A DNA stretch of 64,000 nt from Streptomyces sp. NBC_01255 (GCF_036226445.1 NZ_CP108475.1:74004-138003), one strand, 5' to 3'. Counted from the stretch's first letter, positions 6,877-16,264 are shown. Notes: generated by a model not told the origin, from the letters alone. Numbers and translations are program-made.

Positions 6877-8129
6877 AGCCGACCGGCAAGGATGTCGATC
6901 CGCAGGATCGCGCCTTTGGGCAGCGCGTCCAGAGATTCCGGAAGGATCGAGGACGCACGCAAGCCGAGTTCGCGGCAGCGCTCGGGAAGACCAGCAGTTG
7001 GCTTTCCCAGGTCGAACGGGGTGTTCAGCCCGTCCAACGCATGGACCTGCTCCAGCAGATCGCGGACGAGCTGGGCGTGTCTGTCCAGCAGTTGCGTCCC
7101 AGCGTTCCGGCAGACGGGCCATCACAGGCACCCACCGCTCAGTCGCTCTCCAACGATCTGGACGAGACCCGTCGACTGCTGTCCGGCCACCCGGCGCTTC
7201 AGACTCTGCTGGCCGCCGGCCGTGACAACGCCGGAGCGGCGCGCACCGTCGAACCCCTGCGGAGCGACGTCGATGACCTCTGGGACCTGACCCATGCAGG
7301 TCAGCTCGCACAGGTCAGCACCCTCGCGGTACAGCTGCTCCCCGAGCTGGAGCGGACGGTTCGGACAGCTCCCAGCGAGCACCAGGCGGAGCTGTACCTG
7401 CTGCTGTCCCGGGCCTACCAGGCCCTGTCCGCGGCGTTCGTGCGACAGGACGTGGCAGATGCCGCCTGGGTAGCCGCCGACCGCGCGGTCCTCGCAGCCG
7501 AGCGGTCCGGCGACCCTCTGCACGTCTGCGCCAGCGTGTTCCGTATGGTGCAGGCGTTCGTCCGTCTGCGCAGCCTCGAACAGGCCGAACACGCCGCCCA
7601 GACCGCGATCAACGCCCTGGGAGAGCAGAGCAGCCAGTCGCCAGAGTCCTTGTCCGTCCTCGGCTCCCTCCACCTGGCCCTGGCCCTCGTTCGGGCCCGT
7701 GCCGGTGCGCGAACCGAAGCCAAGGAGGAGATCGCCAAGGCCCGCGCCATCGCCGCGCAGCTCGGTGAGAACCGCAACGACTTCAACCTGGAGTTCGGTC
7801 CGGTCAACGTCGAGATCCAGGCGGTCAGCACCGCCGTGGATCTGGGCGACGCGGGCGAGGCGCTGGACATCGGCCTCACCATCGACGCCGCCGAACTCTC
7901 GCCCGAGCGCCAGGGCCGGCTCCTGATGGACCTGGGTCGTGCTCACGCCCAGAGGCGCCACGGCGGCGAGGCTCTCCGCTGCCTGCTGGATGCTGAGACC
8001 ATCGCCCCCGAGATCATCCAGACCCACCAGGCCGCTCGCGCAGCCATCCGAGAGCTCGTCTTGGTGGCAGGACCGAATGCATCGCGTGAGCTGCTGGAAC
8101 TCGCCGAAAGGGCGGATGCCCTGGACTAG
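6873..8129 (+). CDS. XRE regulator with TPR-like C-terminal domain, 418 aa
   Basis: GTG at 6873 overlaps the previous stop (GTGA). Residues about 12-75 form a Cro/CI-type HTH (GQRVQRFRKDRGRTQAEFAAALGKTSSWLSQVE region). The rest is alpha-helical repeats with TPR-like spacing (VWAADRAVLAAERSGDPL, EEIAKARAIAAQLGE, GRAHAQRRHGGEALRCL). This layout is common in Streptomyces transcriptional regulators, where the repeats may bind a peptide or small ligand. It probably controls the divergent promoter at 6439-6477. Confidence 0.88.
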   Translation: MKPTGKDVDPQDRAFGQRVQRFRKDRGRTQAEFAAALGKTSSWLSQVERGVQPVQRMDLLQQIADELGVSVQQLRPSVPADGPSQAPTAQSLSNDLDETRRLLSGHPALQTLLAAGRDNAGAARTVEPLRSDVDDLWDLTHAGQLAQVSTLAVQLLPELERTVRTAPSEHQAELYLLLSRAYQALSAAFVRQDVADAAWVAADRAVLAAERSGDPLHVCASVFRMVQAFVRLRSLEQAEHAAQTAINALGEQSSQSPESLSVLGSLHLALALVRARAGARTEAKEEIAKARAIAAQLGENRNDFNLEFGPVNVEIQAVSTAVDLGDAGEALDIGLTIDAAELSPERQGRLLMDLGRAHAQRRHGGEALRCLLDAETIAPEIIQTHQAARAAIRELVLVAGPNASRELLELAERADALD

Positions 8130-8314
8130 TTCAAATCCACTGGAGTGGTCGATAGCCACTGGTCTGCACCCCCTGCCAACCGCGTCGTTGTGTGTGGGCA
8201 ATCACACCGGCGACGGCAGAGAAGAAACATCACAGAGGCTTGTCGAAGCCCGTGCACACTTCCGTTCACGGGTTTTCAACATCCACGTACACATGGGATT
8301 TGGGGCCCGAGCCC

Positions 8315-8330
8315 TAGGCTCGCGCCCATG
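8315..8330 (+). promoter_or_regulatory. -10 box for a leaderless start
   Basis: TAGGCT at 8315-8320 lies seven bases before the ATG at 8328, the spacing expected when transcription begins at the start codon. No ribosome site precedes this ATG. Confidence 0.45.
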
Positions 8331-9365
8331 ACGATGACGGAGGGGCAGAGGGTGGGGAAGCAGCGAGCAGGGTGGAGGCCGGACCTGCTCCGGGAGCAAC
8401 GTGAGGCTCATGGCCTGACCTTGGAGAAGGCGGGCGAGCGCCTACGGGCGGTTGCCGAGCAGGCCAAGCTCAAGGGCATTCCCGCCGCGAATCCTCAGAC
8501 GTTGTGGCAGCACGAGCAGGGCGAGGTCTTCCCCGGTCCCCACTACCGGCGGGCCTACTGCCTCCTCTATCGGGCCACCGAGCCCGATTTGGGGTTCCGC
8601 ACTGCCCTGCCCGGTGAGGAGTCCTCCTTCAAGCTCACGCCGCTGGACGACCGCCTTAACGGATCGCACGTTTTGGCTGTTGAGCGCGCCATTCATCGCA
8701 TCGCGCCGGGATCGGAGGAGGCCGACCACTTCGACTTGCAGCAGCGGATCATCGACGCGTGGAAGCGCCGGCACACGGGCGGTGACCCGCACCGCCCCGT
8801 GCTCATCCTGGTCGGTGGCTTCGCTGGCAGCGGCAAGACCGAGCTCGCTCGCTTCTTCGTTCAGCTCACCGGCTGGCCGCTGCTCGACAAGGACCCGCTC
8901 ACCCGCCCGCTGGTGGAACGCCTCCTGGTCGCGCTGGGCGGCGACGCGAACGACAGGCACACCGACCTCTACCGCGAGAAGGTCCGGCCGGTGGAGTACG
9001 ACTGCCTGATGCAGTCGGCCATGGCAAACATCAAGTGCGGCATCTCCACGGTGCTGACCGCCCCGTTCATTGGCGAGATGACCGACCCGGCCTGGATGCA
9101 GCGCCTGACCAACCGAGCAGGTTCGATGGGGGTCGACGTCTTCCCCGTGTGGGTGCGCTGCGACGAAGAGTCGATGCGCGAGTACATCGGATTCCGCTCT
9201 GCGGCCCGGGACGCGTGGAAGCTGGCGCGGTGGGACGAGTACATGGCCACGATCGACTTGGAGCTGCGCCCGGCGGTGCCGCACCTCGTGGTGGACAACC
9301 GGCTGGGAACCGCGGTGACGCTCGCAGACCAGGCCCGGCAGGCGATGGGGGCGATGAACGCGTGA
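8328..9365 (+). CDS. HTH-P-loop fusion: XRE-like domain plus AAA/zeta-type kinase, 345 aa
   Basis: ATG 8328 (or 8334). The first ~85 residues look like an XRE-type DNA-binding domain (DLLREQREAHGLTLEKAGE ... LWQHEQGEVFPGPHYRRAY). The rest is a P-loop kinase: VLILVGGFAGSGKTELARF is Walker A, then LLDKDPLTRPLVE and WVRCDEESMREYI. The kinase half resembles zeta-toxin/chloramphenicol-phosphotransferase-like enzymes; substrate unknown. Its stop overlaps the start of a second P-loop protein (GTGA), so the pair act together. Confidence 0.8.
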   Translation: MTMTEGQRVGKQRAGWRPDLLREQREAHGLTLEKAGERLRAVAEQAKLKGIPAANPQTLWQHEQGEVFPGPHYRRAYCLLYRATEPDLGFRTALPGEESSFKLTPLDDRLNGSHVLAVERAIHRIAPGSEEADHFDLQQRIIDAWKRRHTGGDPHRPVLILVGGFAGSGKTELARFFVQLTGWPLLDKDPLTRPLVERLLVALGGDANDRHTDLYREKVRPVEYDCLMQSAMANIKCGISTVLTAPFIGEMTDPAWMQRLTNRAGSMGVDVFPVWVRCDEESMREYIGFRSAARDAWKLARWDEYMATIDLELRPAVPHLVVDNRLGTAVTLADQARQAMGAMNA

Positions 9366-9931
9366 ACCCGAGGCCGGGCGTGATCCTGTACGGCCCGCCG
9401 GCGTCGGGCAAGGACACCGTCACCGCCGCACTCACCGAGCTGAACACGAAGTACGCGCAGTTCACGCGGCTCAAGGTCGGGACCGGCAAGGCCGCCGGCT
9501 ACCGGATGGGCACAGCGGAGCAGCTGCACGAGCTGGAGGCCACGGGCGACGTCGTCTACGCGAACTTCCGGTACGGCAACACGTACGTGATCGACCGGCC
9601 CGGCGTCGACGCGGCGTTCGTGGCCGGGGTGCCCGTGGTGCACCTCGGGCAGGTCGACGGCATCCGCGCGCTGGTCGACGGCTATGCGGCCGACTGGTCG
9701 GTGGTGCTGCTGTGGTGCCCGCGCGAGGTGACCGAGCAGCGGTCGGCGGGACGCGGCGACAGTGACACAGCGGCACGTCTGGCGGCGTGGGACGCGACCT
9801 GCAAGGACCTGGACGAGCACCCGGGTACGGTCTGGGACCTGGTCGTCGACACCACGAAGGCCGCCCCGCAGGATGCGGCGCGGCTCATCGACCAGTTGCT
9901 GGCGCAGCGGGCAGGAGCGGCGACGGCATGA
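9362..9931 (+). CDS. guanylate-kinase-like P-loop protein, 189 aa
   Basis: GTG 9362 overlaps the stop of the preceding kinase. The N-terminus GVILYGPPASGKDTVTAAL is a Walker A loop, followed by FTRLKVGTGKAAGYRMG and VYANFRYGNTYVID, the order seen in guanylate-kinase-fold proteins. The length is typical of that family. Whether it phosphorylates GMP or another nucleotide-like substrate cannot be told. It ends seven bases from a convergent gene. Confidence 0.75.
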   Translation: MNPRPGVILYGPPASGKDTVTAALTELNTKYAQFTRLKVGTGKAAGYRMGTAEQLHELEATGDVVYANFRYGNTYVIDRPGVDAAFVAGVPVVHLGQVDGIRALVDGYAADWSVVLLWCPREVTEQRSAGRGDSDTAARLAAWDATCKDLDEHPGTVWDLVVDTTKAAPQDAARLIDQLLAQRAGAATA

Positions 9932-9938
9932 GCGCGGG

Positions 9939-10781
9939 CTACGGGTGGGCGAGCCGGTCCAGGGCGTCGGCGAGCGTAAGCGAGCTGTCGTCCTTGGCGT
10001 CGTTCCACCGGGCGAGTGTGGACGCGGCCGCGCGAAGCATGTCCGGCGGGAGGCCGGCGGCGGCGAGCGCGTCCGCTGCTTCCTCCAACTCGGGGCCCCA
10101 GCGCCAGGCGCGCGCTGCGGTCTTGGCGACGTACTCGGGCTCGGCCAGGTACGAGCCGGTCCGTCGGAAGGCGACCTCGATGAGTTCCTGGTCGACGCCG
10201 TGCTCGCGCGCGACCCCGAGCGCAAGCGCCGCCAGGACCCGCGACGTCTTCTGGAAACTCGAGTACGCCAGCTTCAGCGCGGAGGCCTGCCCAACCTCCG
10301 CGCCTAGCGTCTTCGTCCGTACGGCCGTACCCGCGAAGAGCACCTCAACGGCGGCGACCACGTCCAGCGGGCCGGACAAGTACAAGGTCGGCGACTTACC
10401 GCGTACGGGCGGCGAGCCGACGACAGCACCGTCGACGACCGCCCTCACTCCCGGGCTCAACAGCTCATTGATCCGCTGCATCCGCTCCGGCGAGATCGCG
10501 TTGGCCTCTACGTACCAGCCGCCGAATCCCCCTGCGGCAACCTCAGCCGCCACGTCCTCCGCTGCGGCCGGTGGGCAGAGGCTGATGACGATGTCGCTGC
10601 GCTCCAGCAGCACGGACAGCGTGGCCACCGGCGCCAGGCCGGCCTGCTCGGCGCGCGCCGCGGAGGCGGGGCTGCGGCCTTCCTCGCACCAAAGGACCGC
10701 GGCGGCGTTCTTCGCGGCGCAGGCGGCCACGGCGGCGCCCATGCTGCCGGGGTGGAGGATGCCGACGACGGGCTGGTCCAC
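9939..10781 (-). CDS. NAD(P)-binding oxidoreductase with DUF1932-like domain, 280 aa
   Basis: GTG 10781 follows the HAD gene's stop by four bases, with GCGGAG upstream. VGILHPGSMGAAVAACAAKN is a Rossmann nucleotide-binding loop of the 6-phosphogluconate/3-hydroxyacid dehydrogenase type; SDIVISLCPPAAAEDVA follows. The C-terminal half (KTLGAEVGQASALKLAYSSF) matches the helical DUF1932 part and includes the conserved lysine. Expected to oxidise a hydroxyacid-like metabolite; substrate unknown. Operon with the HAD phosphatase. Confidence 0.85.
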   Translation of the reverse strand: MDQPVVGILHPGSMGAAVAACAAKNAAAVLWCEEGRSPASAARAEQAGLAPVATLSVLLERSDIVISLCPPAAAEDVAAEVAAGGFGGWYVEANAISPERMQRINELLSPGVRAVVDGAVVGSPPVRGKSPTLYLSGPLDVVAAVEVLFAGTAVRTKTLGAEVGQASALKLAYSSFQKTSRVLAALALGVAREHGVDQELIEVAFRRTGSYLAEPEYVAKTAARAWRWGPELEEAADALAAAGLPPDMLRAAASTLARWNDAKDDSSLTLADALDRLAHP

Positions 10782-10785
10782 GGTG

Positions 10786-11436
10786 CTACTCCGCAGTCTC
10801 GTTGAGCAGGATGGCGATGGCGTCGGTGACGTCATCAACGACGTGGTGCGCAGCACGGAGGTCTTCGGGCCAAGGGCGTCCACGCAGCCAGATCGTGCGC
10901 AGGCCAGCCTGATGGCCGCCGCCGATGTCCCCGTTCGGATTGTCGCCGACCATCCAGCCGCCGTCCGTGAGGTTCACGCCGCAGCGGGAGGCGGCGAGTT
11001 CAAAGAGGCGCGGGTCCGGTTTGCGGATCTCCAGGTCGCCCGAGACGGCGACGCCGTCGACCAGGGCGGCGAGGCCGGTCGCTGCGAGTTTGGCGCGCTG
11101 GATATCGCCGGCCCCGTTGGTGATGATGCCGATCGTCCACGCGGCCGCGCGCAGATGGGCCAGGCCCTCGAGGACCTCCGGTCGGCAGGTGACGGCGGCC
11201 GCCATGAGGTCGACGTACTCGTGCCACAGGTCTGCGGCAGGTACCTCCAGGTCGAAGGCTTCCTGCAGCCTGATGAAGTCGGCGGCGTTCGCGCGGTCAA
11301 CCAGCTCGGTGCGAAGCCAATGCTCGGCAGTCGGCGGGAGGGCGTGGGCGCGACAGAGGCCAGTCACTGCGTCGCTGAGCGCCGACTGACGATCGGTCAG
11401 CGTGCCGTCCAAATCGAAGAGCGCAAGGCGGGACAC
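10786..11436 (-). CDS. HAD-family phosphatase, 216 aa
   Basis: FDLDGTL near the N-terminus is HAD motif I (nucleophile Asp plus DxD), IGIITNGAGDIQ is motif II, KPDPRLFELAA motif III and MVGDNPNGDIGGG motif IV, so all catalytic parts are present. Start is GTG 11436 or TTG 11442; both have weak ribosome sites. Probably removes phosphate from a small metabolite related to the downstream dehydrogenase. Confidence 0.9.
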   Translation of the reverse strand: MSRLALFDLDGTLTDRQSALSDAVTGLCRAHALPPTAEHWLRTELVDRANAADFIRLQEAFDLEVPAADLWHEYVDLMAAAVTCRPEVLEGLAHLRAAAWTIGIITNGAGDIQRAKLAATGLAALVDGVAVSGDLEIRKPDPRLFELAASRCGVNLTDGGWMVGDNPNGDIGGGHQAGLRTIWLRGRPWPEDLRAAHHVVDDVTDAIAILLNETAE

Positions 11437-11550
11437 GGTCAAGGACCCTACCGGGCCTGGCTCAGACCACAGTTCGCCGTGGCGGGGTCTCCCGAGCGGA
11501 GATCACCTGGTGTATCTTTTCGGGAAACCGTTGATTGGATGGAGGCTGGA

Positions 11551-11811
11551 ATGTCGGATCCGCTGCGTCGAGTTGATGCCCTGGTGGATGCTGACACGCT
11601 GCCCCCGCCTCACGTCCGGCAGCAGCTGCGAGTTGCTGCGAATCTCACCCAGGCGGAAGTCGCCGAGGCCATCGGCGTCAAGCGCCTTGCCGTCGTGCGG
11701 TGGGAGGCTGGTCTCACCCAGCCGCACCGGGGGAATCGCCTGAAGTACGCGGAGCTGCTCCGTCGCCTGGCGAAGGAACACCCGGCCGTCGCTCAGGGGG
11801 TTGCCGAATGA
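11551..11811 (+). CDS. small XRE-type HTH protein resembling the Tap N-terminus, 86 aa
   Basis: ATG 11551 with GGAGG five bases upstream. LTQAEVAEAIGVKRLAVVRW is a clear HTH, and the flanking VRQQLRVAAN ... WEAGLTQP ... YAELLRRLAKEHP follows the same pattern as the first 80 residues of Tap at 49934. It may be a stand-alone DNA-binding protein for replication control. A 22-codon frame (ATG 11808) overlaps its stop; I give that no function. Confidence 0.85.
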   Translation: MSDPLRRVDALVDADTLPPPHVRQQLRVAANLTQAEVAEAIGVKRLAVVRWEAGLTQPHRGNRLKYAELLRRLAKEHPAVAQGVAE

Positions 11812-12791
11812 GGGCTGCCCTCGCACCTGTTTTTGGGTACGCCGACTCGCCTTCGGTATCGAGGGGGTCGGGGTGACGTAGCCGCCACCGGCCGCGCGCG
11901 CCATTCAGTGGATTAACCGCCCACTGCGGCCTCGCGCGGCCCTTCACGCCGACCGGACTAACCATCCAGTCGGCGCTCAGTCCCGGTAGCACCCGGTCCT
12001 GAGCTTCGGCTCATCGAGCCACTTCCAAATCACCACAACACCCGGCCACTAACCACGGCCACCACGGCCGCAGCAACAACCAGCTGCGCGTCGAACCACC
12101 GGTCCCCCACCACAGGGGCTCCGTAGCTCCACCAAAACGAGAGGAGAAATCTCCCACCCAGTTCGGTGTCTGCCCGCTCCTCACGGAGGGGGCGCGCCCT
12201 CCCATCTGCTGAAACATCCATCCGGCGATACGCCGAGTGATACAGAGAGGCGGACGTCCTCATAGTGCCCGATCTAGTGTCCCCTGAAAAGCCGAGCAAT
12301 GACCGTTTCATTGCGGTTCGCCTCGTTAGCGCGTTCCGCACGGCGGGATCGATGCCCGAATCGTCAGCTCTCAAGTCTTTTGGGCAGGAAGTAGGTTTTC
12401 CTGCAGGACCCTCCAAGCGCGCGACTGCCGACGGAGGCGCGGCCACAGCGGCGCCACCGGACGATGTGACGCCCGCCACGGAGCTTCGAGGTCACGAATC
12501 ACTGTCTCCTCGACCCTTCCGGTCATGTGACGCCTCATTCCTCCCTCGCTCGCCTCTCATCACAGGACAGGCCTCTGAGACTGCGGTGGCGGTGGCTGCT
12601 TCCTTGCTGGGTTCCGTCGACAAGCTGGTGGCCGTCCCGACCAGCGGGGTCCGAGTGCGTGTCTCGCGCTGGAGTCGCCCGTCTCTGTCCACAAACCGGC
12701 TCGGTGAGCCTGTCCGGATGATCTCTACGACGTACTACCGAGCGACCCTCCGTGCCGTCACTTCCTTCGCTCTGGCCGCCGGGGGTGCTCG
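11812..12791. other. gene-free structured region upstream of the replication genes, candidate origin
   Basis: About 0.98 kb with no frame showing coding bias. It holds a nested stem-loop at 11890-11941 (GGCCGCGCG outer, CAGTGG inner), CCGAC/GTCGG arms at 11949-11973, TGAGC-TTCG-GCTCA at 12000-12013, GGAGGG/CCCTCC at 12185-12202, CGGCG-ATA-CGCCG at 12223-12235, a direct repeat ATGTGACGCC at 12464 and 12525, and a DnaA-box-like site near 12685. Its place just ahead of a replication protein gene fits an origin, but no clean iteron array is seen. Confidence 0.4.
12685..12693 (+). promoter_or_regulatory. DnaA-box-like sequence
   Basis: CTGTCCACA differs by one base from the Streptomyces DnaA box TTGTCCACA. 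A single box is weak evidence by itself. Confidence 0.35.
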
Positions 12792-15425
12792 ATGAGCGCC
12801 GTGGCGGCACCGGCCGCCGCGCTGGACCACCCCCTGTGGGAGGACGTCGACAACTCCGTCGACGAGCCCCGGCTTCCCGCGCAGCGGAACGCGCTGCGGT
12901 CGGTGCCAGCCTCCGGGCAGCCGGGCGACGGTGGCCTGGACGACCCGCTGCGCCTCGGTCGGACGATGCGGCTGCGGCTGCGCGACGCGGTCCAGGCGCT
13001 GCTGGCGGACCCGTCGATCGCCGGGCTGAAGGACGCGCCGAAGCTGGCCGCGGTGGTGCTGTACGCGAAGTCGCGGGCGCCGAAGGGCGAGAAGAAAGAC
13101 AACCAGACCTCGATCTGGGGCTCGGAGCTCGGTCGGTGGCTGGGCATGAAGGAGTCCACGGTCCACCACAAGGTGCTGCCGGTGCTGCGTGGCTCGGACG
13201 CGCTGCACACGCAGGTGGTGCGGGACGCGCAGGGGCATCCGACCGGGCTGGACTGCCTGGTCATGCCGCTGTGGAACGCCCGCCACGGCGGGGGAGCGGG
13301 GCACCCGTTGGCGCTGTCGAAGGCGGAGCTGGCGACGCTGCTGCGCCTGTGTGAGGCGCTGTTCGGGCACGGCTGGACGCCGGAGGACAAGGAGCCGACG
13401 CCGCCGGGGCTGCTGGCCGGCCGCAGGGGCAAGGGTGCGGCGACCGACCGGCTCGGGCTGCTGCTGATGGTGCTGAACACGAGGGCGTCGGGCTGGCTGC
13501 AGCTGTGCGGCGGCTCGGTGAAGGCGAAGGAGGGGCGCGGGGCGGCGACGCTGGCCCGGCTGCTGGGCTGCTCGCCCTCGGGGGCCCGGAAGGTCCTGGC
13601 GCGGCTGACGGAGGCCGGTGTCGTGGCGCGGCAGCGCAAGGCGACGTCGACGCGGATGAACGGCCGGGCCCGGGTAATGGTGCTGCCGGTCGGCCGCGCG
13701 TACGGCCGCACGCTGGCCTCTGTGGAGGCTGTCCAGAGCGCCGGTCCCGTGTTTTCGGCGCGTCCCGATGGTGCAGTCGGAGATCATGCTCCGGCCGATG
13801 CCGCTGGTGCCCTTGGTATGTCTGGGATCGGCGGTGCTGAGAGTGCCGGAGATGCTGTGGATCAGGAGCGTCCCGATGGTGCAGAGCTCCACGCAGACCA
13901 CGCTTCTGTGGTTACTTCCGTAGTTCCTCCGCAGCTTGATTGTGGTTTTTCCGGCGAAGGCCGTGGGGGTCAAGGCCGTCGGCCGGAGCGTGCGTGCGTG
14001 CGCGAGGACCAGGCCGTCGACGGTGAGACCGGCGTTGCCGGGTCCGGGAGCTCGGTGCCCGGGGTTGGCCCGCTTCGCGGTGAACAGCCGAAGAAGTCAC
14101 CGGTCGACGAGCAGGAGCAGGCGGGCGCTGTCGCTGCTGGTGCCGGTGCTCGGCTGACGGTCGTGGGTGGTCGAAAGGCGCAGCAGCGGGGCAGGTCGGA
14201 GCTCCCGGCCGATCTTGGCCTGCGGGTGGCTCTGACGCCGGTGGCGTGGCTGTGGCAGGGGCTGAACCGCTGGCAGCAGGACCGCGTCGTGGAGGCCGCG
14301 AAGCTCGAGCTGGCGCAGCTGCGGCACGTGCTGGAGTGGCCGGCGCAGGCCCCCTCGGTGCTGGCCGCCCGGCTTAAGTCCCGGCTCGAGGAGACCGGTG
14401 GGGAGGCCCTGATCACCCGCCCGCTCGGGTGGATCACTCGCCGCGGGCTGGTGCGCCGGCCGTCGTGCACGGACCGGCGGTGCGACGACGGCGTCCGGCT
14501 CGACACCGGCGCCGACTGCGACAACTGCGACAACGTGCTGCACGTGCGCCGGGCATGGCGGGTCCGGATCGCCGCCAAGGTCGACCAGGAGCTGCCCGGC
14601 CTGGAGACGGACGCCCGCTACCGGGAGATCGAGGCCCGGATGCGCCGTCACACCGAGGTTGAGGCCGCCGACCTCGTGGACCGGCAGGCCGAGGCCCGGG
14701 AGCGGCAGGAGCGGCGAGCGGCGGCCCGTGCCCAGGCCGATGCGCAGGCCGCCATCGAGCAGGAGCGGGCGGCGGCCGAGGCGGCGGCCCGGCAGGTCGT
14801 GGCGTGCGCGGACTGCGGCCGGGCGCGGTCGACCGGGCTGTGCGAGGCGTGCGACCACCGGCGGCAGACCGATGCCCTGATCGCCGAGGCCGGTTTCCTC
14901 GCCGCCACATGGTCGGCCGACCTGACCGACCCGGCCGCCGTCGCGGCCGTCGCCGCCGAGGTCCGAACGGCCATCGAGGCCGACATCGCCGCCGAGTGGG
15001 AGCATTTCCAGCAGATCACAGACCTGGCCGACCTGGAGGCGGCCGGCCCGGATGTTGTCGAAGACACCGCCGCGCACAACGCGTTCCTGACTGCCGAGAG
15101 CGCGGTCGCGGAGTACCAGCACCAGGCGCTGGTGTTGCTCGGCCGCAGCGAGGAGGCCCAGGCCGAGGCCCGCAAGGCGTACGCCACCGAGCGCGCCAAG
15201 CCCTGGTTCCAGGCTTTGCCCGACAGCGACGACGCCCTGCGTGCCGCGACCGAAGCCGCCGCGCAGGCCCAGGTCCGCACTGCCGAGTACCTGCTCGCCG
15301 TGCGGCTGGAGAAGCTGCGCACCCAGGCCCTTCCCGAGCCGGTGAGGCCCGCGCCGTGGTCACGGCGTCTGCCCGAGCTCGCCGCCCACTCGCTGGACGG
15401 CGAGACCCTGGAGGTGATCGCGTGA
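12792..15425 (+). CDS. large winged-helix plasmid replication-type protein with two zinc clusters, 877 aa
   Basis: ATG 12792. Residues about 60-200 form a winged-helix region (KLAAVVLYAKSRAP, GSELGRWLGMKESTVHHKVL) and about 240-330 a second one (TLARLLGCSPSGARKVLARL). Residues 340-500 are low complexity. Cysteine clusters lie near 558 (CTDRRC ... CDNC) and 672 (CADCGRARSTGLCEAC), with Ala/Glu/Arg coiled coil between and after. The architecture fits a plasmid replication initiator of linear Streptomyces plasmids. It overlaps the DciA-like gene, supporting a replication role, but the exact family is inferred. Confidence 0.7.
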   Translation: MSAVAAPAAALDHPLWEDVDNSVDEPRLPAQRNALRSVPASGQPGDGGLDDPLRLGRTMRLRLRDAVQALLADPSIAGLKDAPKLAAVVLYAKSRAPKGEKKDNQTSIWGSELGRWLGMKESTVHHKVLPVLRGSDALHTQVVRDAQGHPTGLDCLVMPLWNARHGGGAGHPLALSKAELATLLRLCEALFGHGWTPEDKEPTPPGLLAGRRGKGAATDRLGLLLMVLNTRASGWLQLCGGSVKAKEGRGAATLARLLGCSPSGARKVLARLTEAGVVARQRKATSTRMNGRARVMVLPVGRAYGRTLASVEAVQSAGPVFSARPDGAVGDHAPADAAGALGMSGIGGAESAGDAVDQERPDGAELHADHASVVTSVVPPQLDCGFSGEGRGGQGRRPERACVREDQAVDGETGVAGSGSSVPGVGPLRGEQPKKSPVDEQEQAGAVAAGAGARLTVVGGRKAQQRGRSELPADLGLRVALTPVAWLWQGLNRWQQDRVVEAAKLELAQLRHVLEWPAQAPSVLAARLKSRLEETGGEALITRPLGWITRRGLVRRPSCTDRRCDDGVRLDTGADCDNCDNVLHVRRAWRVRIAAKVDQELPGLETDARYREIEARMRRHTEVEAADLVDRQAEARERQERRAAARAQADAQAAIEQERAAAEAAARQVVACADCGRARSTGLCEACDHRRQTDALIAEAGFLAATWSADLTDPAAVAAVAAEVRTAIEADIAAEWEHFQQITDLADLEAAGPDVVEDTAAHNAFLTAESAVAEYQHQALVLLGRSEEAQAEARKAYATERAKPWFQALPDSDDALRAATEAAAQAQVRTAEYLLAVRLEKLRTQALPEPVRPAPWSRRLPELAAHSLDGETLEVIA

Positions 15426-16264
15426 GCTCCGCACCGAAGACGAGCGGTGTCGACCTTGCCCGCCAGGCTCTCCTCGCCGCCCGCGAGGCGGCGAAGGCGA
15501 AGAAGACCGAGGCCCGGCAGAAGCCGAAGCGGCGGACCACCATCGTTGTCCGCGACGGTCGCGCGCCGCTCGCGTTCGGCACGGCGATCGGGATGATGAT
15601 GACCGAGCGCGGCCTGGTCGCCCCGGCCGCTGGCGGCAGCGTCCTGGCCCAGTGGGAGACCATCCTCGCCGCGGCCGCGCCGGAACTCGCCGGGCATGTC
15701 CGGGCCACGGCGTTCGACGAGGAGTCCGGCCGTCTGGACGTTGTACCCGACGCCCCCGCGTACGGCACGAAGGTCCGCTGGATCGCCCCGAGGCTCATCG
15801 AGGCCGCGAACAGCGCGGTGCCCAACGCGAATGTCCGGGCCGTGCATGTCCTGGCGCCTGCCTCCCGCACCGTCACCACGGCGACGTCCCCGGCGGCCGC
15901 CGCCGACCCGGCACCGCGGCCAGTCGTTCCGGCTGGGCCGGTGAAGACGAGGGAGAGCGCGTCGGCCGGCTACCATCGCGCGCTCGCCGCCCATCGCGCG
16001 GTCGTCTCGCCCCGGCAGGAGGACCCGGCCCTGGCCGCCGCCGTCGTACGGCAGGAGGAAGTCCGCCGCGAGCTCGCGGCCACCGTCTTCCCCGACATCG
16101 AGCAGGACCAGGAGGACGAGGTGCCGACGTCGCTCGAGGACGTCCGTGCCCAGCAGCGCCAGGCTGCCGAAGCCGTGCGCGCGGCCGCGATCCGCCGCGC
16201 TCGCGCCGAACGTGCCGGGCAGACCGGTACGCCCGACGTTCCTGTACTGCGCCAAGTCGGGTGA
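15422..16264 (+). CDS. DciA/DUF721-like helicase-loader protein, 280 aa
   Basis: GTG 15422 overlaps the previous stop and has an unusually perfect ribosome site, GGAGGTGATC. Residues about 45-145 match the DciA fold: a tryptophan-centred helix (LAQWETILAAAAPELAGHV), then ESGRLDVVPDAPAYGTKVRW and IAPRLIEAANSAVPN. DciA loads the replicative helicase DnaB in most bacteria. A disordered linker and a charged helical tail (LEDVRAQQRQAAEAVRAAAI) follow; relics of that tail recur at 20.5 and 24.3 kb. Confidence 0.8.
   Translation: MSSAPKTSGVDLARQALLAAREAAKAKKTEARQKPKRRTTIVVRDGRAPLAFGTAIGMMMTERGLVAPAAGGSVLAQWETILAAAAPELAGHVRATAFDEESGRLDVVPDAPAYGTKVRWIAPRLIEAANSAVPNANVRAVHVLAPASRTVTTATSPAAAADPAPRPVVPAGPVKTRESASAGYHRALAAHRAVVSPRQEDPALAAAVVRQEEVRRELAATVFPDIEQDQEDEVPTSLEDVRAQQRQAAEAVRAAAIRRARAERAGQTGTPDVPVLRQVG

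Noticed and set aside
12265..12795. 176-codon frame ending over the start of the large replication gene
   Set aside because: Third codon positions show low GC compared with neighbouring genes and there is no motif or ribosome site; the region looks like structured non-coding DNA.
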